5,826 bases of DNA from Planctomycetes bacterium RBG_16_43_13 (GCA_001828445.1 MHYJ01000029.1:1-5826); one strand, 5' to 3'; positions 1-5,110 are shown, numbered from the stretch's first letter. Made by a program: numbers and translations. The notes: generated by a model not told the origin, from the letters alone.

Positions 1-2
1 TG

Positions 3-116
3 GATGAATCAAAGAAAGTTTACCGTTATGATAATTTTCCTGACAATAACTGGCAGAATGTTTCCAGTACCATAGATGATCGGCGAGGGACGATAATAGG
101 AATTGAGGGGAATTGA
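3..116 (+). CDS. C-terminal end of an unidentified protein (partial)
   Basis: An open frame enters from the left edge and ends at a TGA at 114-116, giving 37 residues that are rich in Asp, Asn and Arg and end in GIEGN. The composition is soluble, with no membrane segment. It ends 13 bases before the end of the convergent higA gene, which is the kind of spacing expected for a real gene end. No family can be recognised from so short a tail. It could be a chance open frame, because the other two plus frames are closed only by stops at 5-7 and 73-75. Confidence 0.4.
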   Translation, partial: DESKKVYRYDNFPDNNWQNVSSTIDDRRGTIIGIEGN

Positions 117-129
117 TATCCTTTACTTC

Positions 130-441
130 TTATGCTGCTGTAACATGCAACTTATATGGTTTGATTTTGTTGAGCGTTTCAGCCATTTCATCGCGGTGTA
201 CGGCAAGGTCATAGTCAATCTGTAGACGCTCCCAAAAGCCGTCAGACAGACCAAAAAAGCGGGATAACCTCAAACCCGTATCAGTAGTAACGGCTCGCTT
301 GCCTGCAACAATCTCGCCGATACGCCTTTGCGGCACGCCGATTTCCTTTGCAAGCCTGTACTGCGTAATCCCCATCGGCTTTAAAAACTCCTCAAGGAGT
401 ATCTCTCCTGGCGTAGGGTACGGAACCCGTCTTTTACTCAT
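130..441 (-). CDS. higA: HigA-family antitoxin, XRE-type HTH
   Basis: This 103-residue protein matches the HigA/VapI-type antitoxin pattern. The N-terminus carries the family signature PGEILLEEFLKPMGITQ at residues 11-27. It is followed by the DNA-recognition helix-turn-helix at about 26-46 (RLAKEIGVPQRRIGEIVAGK) and the usual RAVTTDTGLRLSRFFG and FWERLQ segments. Proteins of this family bind and neutralise the HigB mRNA interferase and repress their own operon. The gene lies 12 bases after the toxin stop codon. Those 12 bases contain a strong GGAGGT (448-453) six bases from the ATG, so antitoxin translation should be efficient. The length is typical for the family and no defects are visible. 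Confidence 0.93.
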   Translation of the reverse strand: MSKRRVPYPTPGEILLEEFLKPMGITQYRLAKEIGVPQRRIGEIVAGKRAVTTDTGLRLSRFFGLSDGFWERLQIDYDLAVHRDEMAETLNKIKPYKLHVTAA

Positions 442-453
442 ATTAAAACCTCC

Positions 454-732
454 TTAGTGATAATCTACAATTTCAACATCAATGGCATTGCCGCTCTCAA
501 ATCTAAAGCATATCCGCCACTGATCATTAATGCGGATGCTCCATTGACCCTGCCTGCGGCCTTTCAGGGCCTCAAGCCTGTTACCCGGCGGAACTCTCAA
601 ATCTTCTATTTTGCCTGCGACATTAAGTAATGCCAGCTTGCGCATGGCAACTGCTTCAAATCCGGAAAACCGGGCAATGCGCTTTCCCTTAAACATCGCC
701 TCAGTATCCCGGCACTTAAACGAAGCAATCAT
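454..732 (-). CDS. higB: HigB-family toxin, RelE/ParE fold mRNA interferase
   Basis: This 92-residue protein has the MI-SFK start, the central LEALKGRRQGQWSIRIN block, the DQWRICFRF strand and the terminal VDYH of the Proteus-type HigB family, which cuts mRNA on the ribosome. Lys57, Arg73, Tyr91 and His92 fall where catalytic or binding residues are known in Proteus vulgaris HigB. The His seen near position 54 in that protein is Glu54 here. The toxin-first order and the downstream higA are typical of hig operons. The ATG is the family start. No Shine-Dalgarno site precedes it, and the promoter predicts a start of transcription at the ATG itself. It is probably intact and active, though activity is inferred from residues only. 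Confidence 0.92.
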   Translation of the reverse strand: MIASFKCRDTEAMFKGKRIARFSGFEAVAMRKLALLNVAGKIEDLRVPPGNRLEALKGRRQGQWSIRINDQWRICFRFESGNAIDVEIVDYH

Positions 733-738
733 GAATCA

Positions 739-767
739 ATAATAATGCAATACGTTAGTAATGTCAA
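739..767 (-). promoter_or_regulatory. higBA promoter, near-consensus, leaderless layout
   Basis: Read on the minus strand, TTGACA (767-762) is followed after exactly 17 bases by TATTAT (744-739). This is a near-perfect sigma-70 promoter. Seven bases beyond the -10 box is the A or T of the higB start codon, so the transcript should have little or no leader. The -35 box is flanked by two nearly identical nine-base direct repeats, CGTTAGTAA (753-761) and CGTTATTAA (769-777). These are 16 bases apart start to start and are candidate HigA contact sites. The boxes are visible in the sequence; the repressor role is inferred. Confidence 0.8.
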
Positions 768-817
768 GCGTTATTAAGGTGTTTTCCTGAAGTGCGGGCA
801 CTGCTGATTAAAATATC

Positions 818-846
818 TTGACAAACAGAAACATCATTGTTAGTCT
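818..846 (+). promoter_or_regulatory. Promoter of the DUF4258/MqsA-like operon
   Basis: A perfect TTGACA (818-823) is followed after 17 bases by TAGTCT (841-846), which keeps the most important T, A and final T of a -10 box. It is oriented toward the gene at 884 and lies back to back with the higBA promoter, so the two toxin operons share a 150-base control region. The -10 box lies inside a perfect palindrome, as expected for an autoregulated toxin-antitoxin operon. Confidence 0.65.
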
Positions 847-855
847 TAGACTAAC
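839..855. promoter_or_regulatory. 17-base palindromic operator candidate
   Basis: The sequence GTTAGTCTTAGACTAAC is a perfect inverted repeat with eight-base arms around a single central T. It covers the -10 box and the expected transcription start of the operon at 884-1698. MqsA-type antitoxins are known to bind short palindromes in their own promoters, so the downstream HTH antitoxin is the obvious candidate ligand. The palindrome is directly visible; the ligand is inferred. Confidence 0.7.
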
Positions 856-883
856 TGACGAGGAGAGAAACGGAGTTATGTAG

Positions 884-1180
884 ATGCCCAAAGATGCACT
901 TGATGCAGCAACAGCAAGAAAAATTATCAGAACCATCCTTGATGCAGGGAGGACATATCCTACGGGTCACTTTAAAAAACGACTTACAGACCGAAATATA
1001 TACATGCAGGATGTGTTAGCAGCTCTTAAAAGCGGGATAGTAACCCAAACTGAATATGACCTAAAAACAGGAGAATGGAAATACTCTATTGAAGGAAAGG
1101 GAATTGACGCAGGCCCTATAAAAGTAATAATAAATATTTTTCCTGAAGAAAACAGGATTGTTTTAATAACAGTATTTTGA
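884..1180 (+). CDS. DUF4258-type toxin candidate
   Basis: This is a 98-residue basic protein. Residues 28-50 (GHFKKRLTDRNIYMQDVLAAL) match the conserved His-x-x-x-Arg and Arg-x-Ile helix of DUF4258 proteins. Residues 64-98 (EWKYSIEGKG, then IKVIINIF and IVLITVF) fit the beta strands that end this small fold. DUF4258 proteins are often found directly before YgiT/MqsA-type antitoxins and are taken to be toxins of a RelE/MqsR-like type. That arrangement is present here, since the next gene starts 11 bases after this stop. Start choice: ATG 884 has GGAG at 872-875, eight bases away. An ATG at 878 is followed at once by TAG and cannot encode the protein. The biochemical activity is not proven by the sequence. 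Confidence 0.82.
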   Translation: MPKDALDAATARKIIRTILDAGRTYPTGHFKKRLTDRNIYMQDVLAALKSGIVTQTEYDLKTGEWKYSIEGKGIDAGPIKVIINIFPEENRIVLITVF

Positions 1181-1191
1181 GGTATAAAAAA

Positions 1192-1698
1192 ATGATTAAG
1201 TGCCCTATGTGTGGCCATAAGATGAAAGGAACAAAGAAGGATTACCACTATACGGAGTCCGGCCTGGATAACGTCATCTTGAAAGGTGCAACGGTCTATA
1301 CCTGCAAGAAGTGCGGAGAAGAAATGCCCGAAATACCGGCCATAGAGTGTTTGCATAGGTTAATTTCTGACATGATAATAAAAAAGCAGGCCCCACTGGA
1401 TGGCCCTGAGATTCGCTTTCTGAGACAAGAGATGAGATTTAAGGCAAATATGTTTGCTTCCATCTTAAAGATAAATAAAGTTACTCTCTCGAACTGGGAA
1501 AATGATGTGAAAAAGCCAGACAAGGCTTACGATGTGTTGATCCGCCTCTTTTATTGGAGATTCAAGGAAGAGCAATCTGGAAGCTTTTTGTCCGGCATTA
1601 AGCTTGAAGAGTTATTGCGAGAAATATCCCCCACGAAGAAGGAGATAGACTTTGTAATTCCTCCGGAGAAATGGGAAGAATGTTTAAATACTCATTAA
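1192..1698 (+). CDS. MqsA/YgiT-type antitoxin: zinc finger plus HTH
   Basis: This 168-residue protein begins MIKCPMCGHKM. Its zinc site uses Cys4, Cys7, Cys38 and Cys41, the layout of the YgiT/MqsA antitoxin N-terminus. From about residue 72 comes an XRE-like HTH (EIRFLRQEMRF, then FASILKINKVTLSNWEN), the operator-binding half of this family. It should neutralise the upstream DUF4258 protein and repress the operon through the palindrome at 839-855. The ATG at 1192 is preferred over an in-frame TTG at 1177, because GAGG at 1179-1182 (overlapping the toxin stop) lies nine bases before it and the Cys-rich start then matches relatives. About 45 extra residues after the HTH (124-168) make it longer than E. 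coli MqsA; their role is unknown. Confidence 0.88.
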   Translation: MIKCPMCGHKMKGTKKDYHYTESGLDNVILKGATVYTCKKCGEEMPEIPAIECLHRLISDMIIKKQAPLDGPEIRFLRQEMRFKANMFASILKINKVTLSNWENDVKKPDKAYDVLIRLFYWRFKEEQSGSFLSGIKLEELLREISPTKKEIDFVIPPEKWEECLNTH

Positions 1699-1787
1699 GG
1701 TGAACTACCTAATAATCACCCTTCTCAGGTTTACGGCATCCCTCCTTTTCTAATTTAAAAATATTCTGCCTCTTCAAGAGAGCACAG

Positions 1788-1848
1788 GTACTTTCTCTAC
1801 TGCAAAGGGCATATCAGGTATTGCAGTTATTTTGAGACGATAAAGTAC
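1788..1848. repeat. Nested inverted repeat in a gene-free gap
   Basis: The gap 1699-1870 has no credible gene. It contains three nested arm pairs: GTACTTT (1788-1794) with AAAGTAC (1842-1848), CTC (1795-1797) with GAG (1834-1836), and ACTGCAA (1799-1805) with TTGCAGT (1821-1827). The apical loop is 15 bases and the right side carries bulges of four to six bases. A TTTT at 1853-1856 follows on the plus strand, so it may act as an imperfect terminator for the operon ending at 1698. It could also be a structured RNA or a recombination site. A separate short palindrome, CTCTTCAAGAG, lies at 1770-1780. Confidence 0.45.
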
Positions 1849-1870
1849 ATGCTTTTAGTCAATCAGGATC

Positions 1871-2683
1871 CTAACTCCTCTTTTTAGGTCTTCCCTTTTT
1901 CCCTATCCGCTCCCAGGGTGTTGATCTATACTCACGCAAATATGTCCTCCCTTGACACTTTATAGAACAATACTTCTGATCTTTCCGACTGGAAAGGAAT
2001 ATTTTATGACAGTCAAGAGCGGGGCATCGAAGGATTTTATGGGCATATTGAGAAAGAAGCTCAACAAGGTAATATGCAAAGGTCAATTTGTGAGAACCCG
2101 CAGAAATCCATTTATGCCATCCTAAATCTATTTGCTTCCCATTAACTGAGGCTTTGCCAAGACGATTTAAATTAGTGAGGCCGATTACTATTTTAGGGAT
2201 ATGAAACTCAATCTTTCCAGACTTGATAAGGTCGTCAAGAAGTCCTTGCGTTATTTTCTGAATGTCTGCAGTGCCACTTTTAGGGGCTATGCGTTCAAGT
2301 TCAAAGGCTTCCCTATGGGTAACTCCTTCTGGAATATCACTCGTAGACACCAGAGATATCCAATTGAATTTTGCCGACATTCTGCCTCCTTGAGTCTCAG
2401 AAGTACCCTTCAAGTAAGGTCCATGTTCAGCGAAAAACGTCACTTCATATCTCAAGATGTTCCATTTGGCCTCACTGAGCGTAGACAGGTTCGTCTGTGC
2501 AAACCGCAAGATCCATTCCATCGAAAGAGTAGATCTATGCTTAGGAGTATTTCTCGGTTCTCCGCAAATACGTTCCATAGCATTCTGGATCTTATTAACG
2601 TATTCATCCCGGAATTGAACTTCCGCTAAGTCAATTGCTTCTATAACACCATCGTTCATGTAAAGGCTTCTTTTTTTCTTCAT
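1871..2683 (-). CDS. Unrecognised protein with CGNR-like C4 zinc finger
   Basis: This is a 270-residue soluble protein whose first 200 residues match no family I can name. The C-terminal part reads LRCPALDCHKIFLSSRKDQKYC, then SIKCQGRTYLREYR. Cys220, Cys225, Cys239 and Cys243, with the Phe/Ser/Arg between and Arg-rich residues after, resemble the CGNR-type zinc finger, although the CGNR motif itself is CQGR here. The last residues, GKKGRPKKRS, hold a Gly-Arg-Pro core between basic residues, like an AT-hook. Both ends suggest a DNA-binding protein. It is divergent from the XRE gene at 2808. No clear Shine-Dalgarno site precedes the ATG, and Met9 is an alternative start. A regulator or an accessory cargo gene are both possible. 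Confidence 0.75.
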   Translation of the reverse strand: MKKKRSLYMNDGVIEAIDLAEVQFRDEYVNKIQNAMERICGEPRNTPKHRSTLSMEWILRFAQTNLSTLSEAKWNILRYEVTFFAEHGPYLKGTSETQGGRMSAKFNWISLVSTSDIPEGVTHREAFELERIAPKSGTADIQKITQGLLDDLIKSGKIEFHIPKIVIGLTNLNRLGKASVNGKQIDLGWHKWISAGSHKLTFAYYLVELLSQYAHKILRCPALDCHKIFLSSRKDQKYCSIKCQGRTYLREYRSTPWERIGKKGRPKKRS

Positions 2684-2705
2684 GATCGTATTCCAGTAAT
2701 TGAAA

Positions 2706-2721
2706 TGACTTTAAAGGTCAA
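2706..2721. promoter_or_regulatory. Possible operator/-35 region upstream of the 270-residue gene
   Basis: The sequence contains CTTTAAAG (2709-2716), a perfect eight-base palindrome, inside TGAC and GTCA arms (2706-2709 and 2717-2720). On the minus strand its edge reads TTGACC, a possible -35 box for the gene ending at 1871. However, the base positions 17 away (TACTGG) make a poor -10 box. This is a weak call, based on symmetry and on its place between divergent genes. Confidence 0.3.
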
Positions 2722-2754
2722 GTAAAGTTTATTCACTACATTAAATGAAATGCC

Positions 2755-2783
2755 TTGCAACCCAAAGACATATCAAGTATAAA
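2755..2783 (+). promoter_or_regulatory. Promoter of the XRE to RepA-like ATPase operon
   Basis: TTGCAA (2755-2760) and TATAAA (2778-2783) are separated by exactly 17 bases and point at the gene beginning at 2808. The predicted start near 2790 gives a leader of about 18 bases with no Shine-Dalgarno site. All genes up to the ATPase at 4952 follow on the same strand with overlaps or short gaps, so this is the likely main promoter of the block. Confidence 0.6.
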
Positions 2784-2807
2784 TAAGAGTATCACACTCA
2801 TAATAAA

Positions 2808-3011
2808 ATGAATAGCGATATTGAATTAAAAGAAATGAGAAGGATTTTAAGGCTGACCCAGGCTGAACTGGCAACAATCCTGGGAGTTAATCAGAGCCAT
2901 ATTTGCAAGATCGAAAAGGGTAAGCATAGTATGACTAAAAACATGACAAGAGCAGTTGAAGAGCTTTGTGATTTACGGCTTTATCAGGGGGAAAACGGCA
3001 ATGAAAAATAA
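2808..3011 (+). CDS. Small XRE-family HTH regulator
   Basis: This 67-residue protein consists almost only of an HTH_3/XRE domain. Residues 7-39 include LKEMRRILRLTQAELATILG, followed by VNQSHICKIEKGKHSM, with the conserved Leu-Thr-Gln-x-Glu-Leu and Ile-x-Lys-Ile-Glu-x-Gly pattern. Such single-domain regulators usually repress phage or mobile-element genes, including their own. It is the first gene of the block and its end overlaps the next gene by 11 bases. The ATG at 2808 has no Shine-Dalgarno site. A later start at Met10 would remove the first helix and is less likely. The target operator cannot be named; it may lie in the divergent region 2684-2807. Confidence 0.85.
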   Translation: MNSDIELKEMRRILRLTQAELATILGVNQSHICKIEKGKHSMTKNMTRAVEELCDLRLYQGENGNEK

Positions 3012-3165
3012 ATCTTTGGACACTGAGCGAGCAAGGGCCCTGGCAGCAAAATTCCGGGAGGAGTCAGAGAGATACTCTCAGCTTGCGAAGCGGATTGAAA
3101 GTCGTATTAGGGAAAATGGTCAGGGGGAGAAGGAGCAGGGCAAGCATGACCTCACCAACAAGTAA
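3001..3165 (+). CDS. Small charged helical protein, unknown function
   Basis: This 54-residue, highly charged protein has residues 7-39 (TERARALAAKFREESERYSQ, then LAKRIESRIRE) that look like one long amphipathic helix, probably a coiled coil. The tail is polar. The ATG at 3001 is chosen over an upstream in-frame ATG at 2956, because AGGGGG at 2986-2991 precedes it by nine bases and the extra residues would only overlap the XRE gene. It overlaps the genes on both sides (11 and 20 bases), which suggests translational coupling. I recognise no family. A small partner protein for one of the neighbouring DNA-binding proteins is a possible role, by position only. Confidence 0.6.
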   Translation: MKNKSLDTERARALAAKFREESERYSQLAKRIESRIRENGQGEKEQGKHDLTNK

Positions 3166-3337
3166 AAGACTGCTTGATATTAAGGATGCTGGAGTATATC
3201 TCAGTATCAGTCACTGGACGATTCGAGAATTACTTAATAGGGGGGAGATTCCTTATTGTAGAATTGGTCGCAAGATCCTTTTGGACTTACGGGACCTTGA
3301 TAGATTTGTTGAAGGTTTGAAGGAAAAGGTTATTTAA
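3146..3337 (+). CDS. AlpA/excisionase-like HTH protein (HTH_17 type)
   Basis: This 63-residue protein has the layout of the MerR-like excisionase HTH family. Residues 8-30 (RLLDIKDAGVYLSISHWTIR, then ELL) form the HTH. Residues 34-56 (EIPYCRIGRKILLDLRDLDR, then FVE) form the wing and the last helix. Members act as excision directionality factors or as activators of mobile-element genes. The start at 3146 is chosen because AGGAG (3131-3135) precedes it by ten bases and the homology begins soon after. An in-frame ATG at 3083 would add 21 basic residues outside the domain and lie wholly inside the previous gene. Whether it drives excision or regulates replication genes cannot be decided here, as no integrase is in view. 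Confidence 0.85.
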   Translation: MTSPTSKRLLDIKDAGVYLSISHWTIRELLNRGEIPYCRIGRKILLDLRDLDRFVEGLKEKVI

Positions 3338-3343
3338 TAAAAA

Positions 3344-3363
3344 GCCCCACGGGGAGGTGGGGC
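3344..3363 (-). terminator. GC-rich hairpin: minus-strand terminator that also encloses a ribosome binding site
   Basis: GCCCCAC (3344-3350) pairs perfectly with GTGGGGC (3357-3363) around a six-base GGGGAG loop. On the minus strand the hairpin is followed by TTTTTATT (3343-3336), the classical form of an intrinsic terminator. On the plus strand no T-run follows, and the only good Shine-Dalgarno sequence for the gene at 3370, GGAGG at 3353-3357, lies in the loop and the first stem base. The same element may therefore stop antisense transcription and limit translation of the next gene. The structure is visible; both roles are inferred. Confidence 0.6.
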
Positions 3364-3369
3364 GAAATT

Positions 3370-3630
3370 ATGGGGGTTGCAATGTACACATCATTATTAC
3401 CACAATTCCGGGGTAGGCGTCAATATCGGCTTGATTTTTTATATGAGCCACCGAACCCTCTTGTCAGCCTGGAACAATATGAGAAATTTACTCATGCGGA
3501 TCTCAGGCGTATGTCCAGAGCTCTTCTAAAAAGGGAATTAGCAAAGGTGCGATTGAGGTTGATTTATGATGATAATCCACCTTTTTGGATGATTGAGCGG
3601 TTGGATGCTATTCGGAAGGCCCTGAAATGA
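3370..3630 (+). CDS. Unrecognised small basic protein in the replication block
   Basis: This 86-residue basic protein has an aromatic, Arg-rich N-terminal half (FRGRRQYRLDFLYEPPNP at residues 13-30) and a helical C-terminal half (residues 43-86, including LRRMSRALLKRELAKVRLRL). I recognise no family. Its stop codon overlaps the ATPase start as ATGA, so the two are very likely translated together, and a role in loading or regulating that ATPase is a reasonable guess from position. The ATG at 3370 lies 12 bases after GGAGG. An ATG at 3382 with GGGGG before it is an alternative that would shorten the protein by four residues. Confidence 0.7.
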   Translation: MGVAMYTSLLPQFRGRRQYRLDFLYEPPNPLVSLEQYEKFTHADLRRMSRALLKRELAKVRLRLIYDDNPPFWMIERLDAIRKALK

Positions 3631-4952
3631 CGCGTGCCTCCCACGTTGCAGAGAAACTTTTTGCAGAAGAAACAGAAAATAGGGTCCCTCCTCGCACTGG
3701 TAAAAAAGCGCCAGTACTCCCAGGAAGGCCTGATGTTCAACAAAACGGGCAGGAATATATTTTTACTTGGCCTCAACACGGTATAGGTATCGGGATCGCA
3801 GCCTTAAGGGAAATTAATAGCGGGATTGAATGCGAAATTACTATAGAATCTTCCGTTTTAGGAAATCAGCACTGGAGCCGCATCAACCTCGCCAGTATCA
3901 GCGCCAGGGAATCTCTTTCCAAGAAACTACTTGGCCGCGCAGGTGGAGTCAATTGGTCTCATATCCTCGATGTCGTAGCCTCTTATGTTGCCGAGGCCCG
4001 CAGGACTCTAAATCCCGTCAAATTAACCGGGCAGGTTCTTGCAGAGGAAAGGCTATTAGTAGATCCACTTCTTCCCCGCGGCGAGAGCACAGTAATCTGT
4101 GCTGATGGTGGTTCCGGCAAGAGCATGCTCGCCCTGGCTGTCGGAATATCTGTTGCCTCCAGTCATGAAGTTGCTGGAATATTTAAACCAGTCGAAAAAT
4201 GTTCGGTACTTTACCTGGACTGGGAGACTACAGAGCGTGAGACAAACTCGCGGATGGGGCAAGTTTGCCAGGGGTTGAAGATTCAGGTTCCGGATAATAT
4301 CCACTACCTTTCCATGTCCCGGGGGCTTGCGGATGATATCAGGACTCTGCAGGCCGAAATCGAGAAGCTGAAGATAAGTCTCCTGATCATTGACAGTATC
4401 GCTCCGGCATGTGGAGCAGAACCTGAAAGCGCTGATTCTGTGATCCGGGTTATGAACTCCCTTAAATCCTTATCCTGTACCAAGCTTATTGTGGCCCATG
4501 TATCAAAGGCAAGTGCTGACCAAAACACGCCAAGCAGGCCTTATGGGTCTGTTTTTCTCTGGAATCTTGCCAGGTCTGTCTGGGAGGTTAAAAAGGCACA
4601 TAATGAAGAAGATGACGTTCTACCACTGGGTCTTTTCCACAGGAAGAGTAATTACGGCCGGCTGCATGCACCTATTGGGATCCGCTTCGAGTTTGAACCA
4701 TGGGGAATCAGTATAGAGCCTCATGATCCTATGAAGCGAGAGGAGTTTCAGGGACACTTGAGTCTCAGCCGGAGGATTCAAACAGTATTGAGAGAGGGCT
4801 CCTTGACGACAAATGAGGTTGCAGAGAAGGTAACTTGTTCACCCGATAGCGCCGGACGCATTTTACGGCGCCTTCGCGAGAATGGAAAAATTATCAACTT
4901 TCCACGTGGAAAAGATAAGGCTTGGGGGTTTCCAGTAAATGAGAATTTATAA
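3627..4952 (+). CDS. RepA-like AAA_25 ATPase with C-terminal winged helix
   Basis: This is a 441-residue protein with three parts. Residues 1-130 are an unplaced N-terminal region. Residues 140-320 are a RecA/DnaB-like ATPase of the RepA helicase type: Walker A ADGGSGKS (159-166), the YLDWE strand with the catalytic-type Glu (196-200), Walker B LLIIDS (252-257), the AHVSK motif (290-294), and an Arg-containing PYGSVFLWNLARSVWE segment (305-320). Residues 380-440 look like a winged HTH. Proteins of this kind are replication helicases or ATPases of plasmids and integrated elements. The gene starts in an ATGA overlap with its neighbour and has GGAAGG seven bases upstream. It is followed directly by a dense repeat block that could be its origin. 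Helicase activity is inferred; a regulatory ATPase is the alternative. Confidence 0.88.
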   Translation: MTRASHVAEKLFAEETENRVPPRTGKKAPVLPGRPDVQQNGQEYIFTWPQHGIGIGIAALREINSGIECEITIESSVLGNQHWSRINLASISARESLSKKLLGRAGGVNWSHILDVVASYVAEARRTLNPVKLTGQVLAEERLLVDPLLPRGESTVICADGGSGKSMLALAVGISVASSHEVAGIFKPVEKCSVLYLDWETTERETNSRMGQVCQGLKIQVPDNIHYLSMSRGLADDIRTLQAEIEKLKISLLIIDSIAPACGAEPESADSVIRVMNSLKSLSCTKLIVAHVSKASADQNTPSRPYGSVFLWNLARSVWEVKKAHNEEDDVLPLGLFHRKSNYGRLHAPIGIRFEFEPWGISIEPHDPMKREEFQGHLSLSRRIQTVLREGSLTTNEVAEKVTCSPDSAGRILRRLRENGKIINFPRGKDKAWGFPVNENL

Positions 4953-4970
4953 AATTAATAATTGGCAGAC

Positions 4971-5071
4971 CGGACACCGGACAAACGGACACCCCCTAAA
5001 GGGGGGGTTGTCCGTCCGTCTGTCCGTTTTGTCAATTCGGACTGTCCGGCGGACAAAGCGGACACTGTCCG
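4971..5071. repeat. CGGACA/TGTCCG repeat cluster, origin or operator candidate
   Basis: Within 101 bases there are five exact CGGACA copies (4971, 4978, 4986, 5050, 5059) and four exact inverted copies TGTCCG (5009, 5021, 5043, 5066), plus near copies at 5014 and 5038. The first three lie seven and eight bases apart in one direction. The middle ones face the other way. The last ones pair as 13-base palindromes (5043-5055 and 5059-5071). No credible gene covers the block. Repeats of this kind beside a RepA-like ATPase gene fit an iteron-type origin, but a terminator or an array of protein-binding operators are real alternatives. Confidence 0.7.
4985..5030 (+). terminator. Strong hairpin after the ATPase gene, possible terminator
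   Basis: ACGGACA (4985-4991) pairs with TGTCCGT (5009-5015), and CCCCC (4992-4996) pairs with five Gs in the run 5001-5007, leaving one bulged T at 5008 and a short TAAAGG loop. This makes a 12-pair, very GC-rich stem 32 bases after the ATPase stop. The only T-run, TTTT at 5027-5030, is 11 bases past this stem. It directly follows a further TGTCCG (5021-5026) that can pair with the CGGACA at 4971-4976. Termination is plausible but not certain, and the same bases are part of the repeat cluster. Confidence 0.45.
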
Positions 5072-5110
5072 GATGTTAAGGGAAGATGTCTTTAAAAGAA
5101 AGGAGGGATC

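Noticed and set aside
967..1356. Open frame of 129 codons on the minus strand
   Set aside because: It is antisense to the toxin-antitoxin pair, both members of which carry clear family motifs.
1699..1725. Possible terminator right after the MqsA-like gene (GGTGA with TCACC)
   Set aside because: Five pairs with a long loop and no T-run are too weak to call.
2201..2629. Open frame of 142 codons on the plus strand
   Set aside because: It lies wholly inside the 270-residue minus-strand gene, which has a recognisable zinc finger. The plus product has no recognisable domain.
3083..3145. Longer start for the AlpA-like gene
   Set aside because: The extra 21 residues lie inside the preceding gene and outside the HTH domain, whereas 3146 has a good AGGAG.
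4971..5071. Repeat block considered as a CRISPR array
   Set aside because: Repeats are only six bases, in both directions, and the gaps are far too short for spacers. No cas gene is near.
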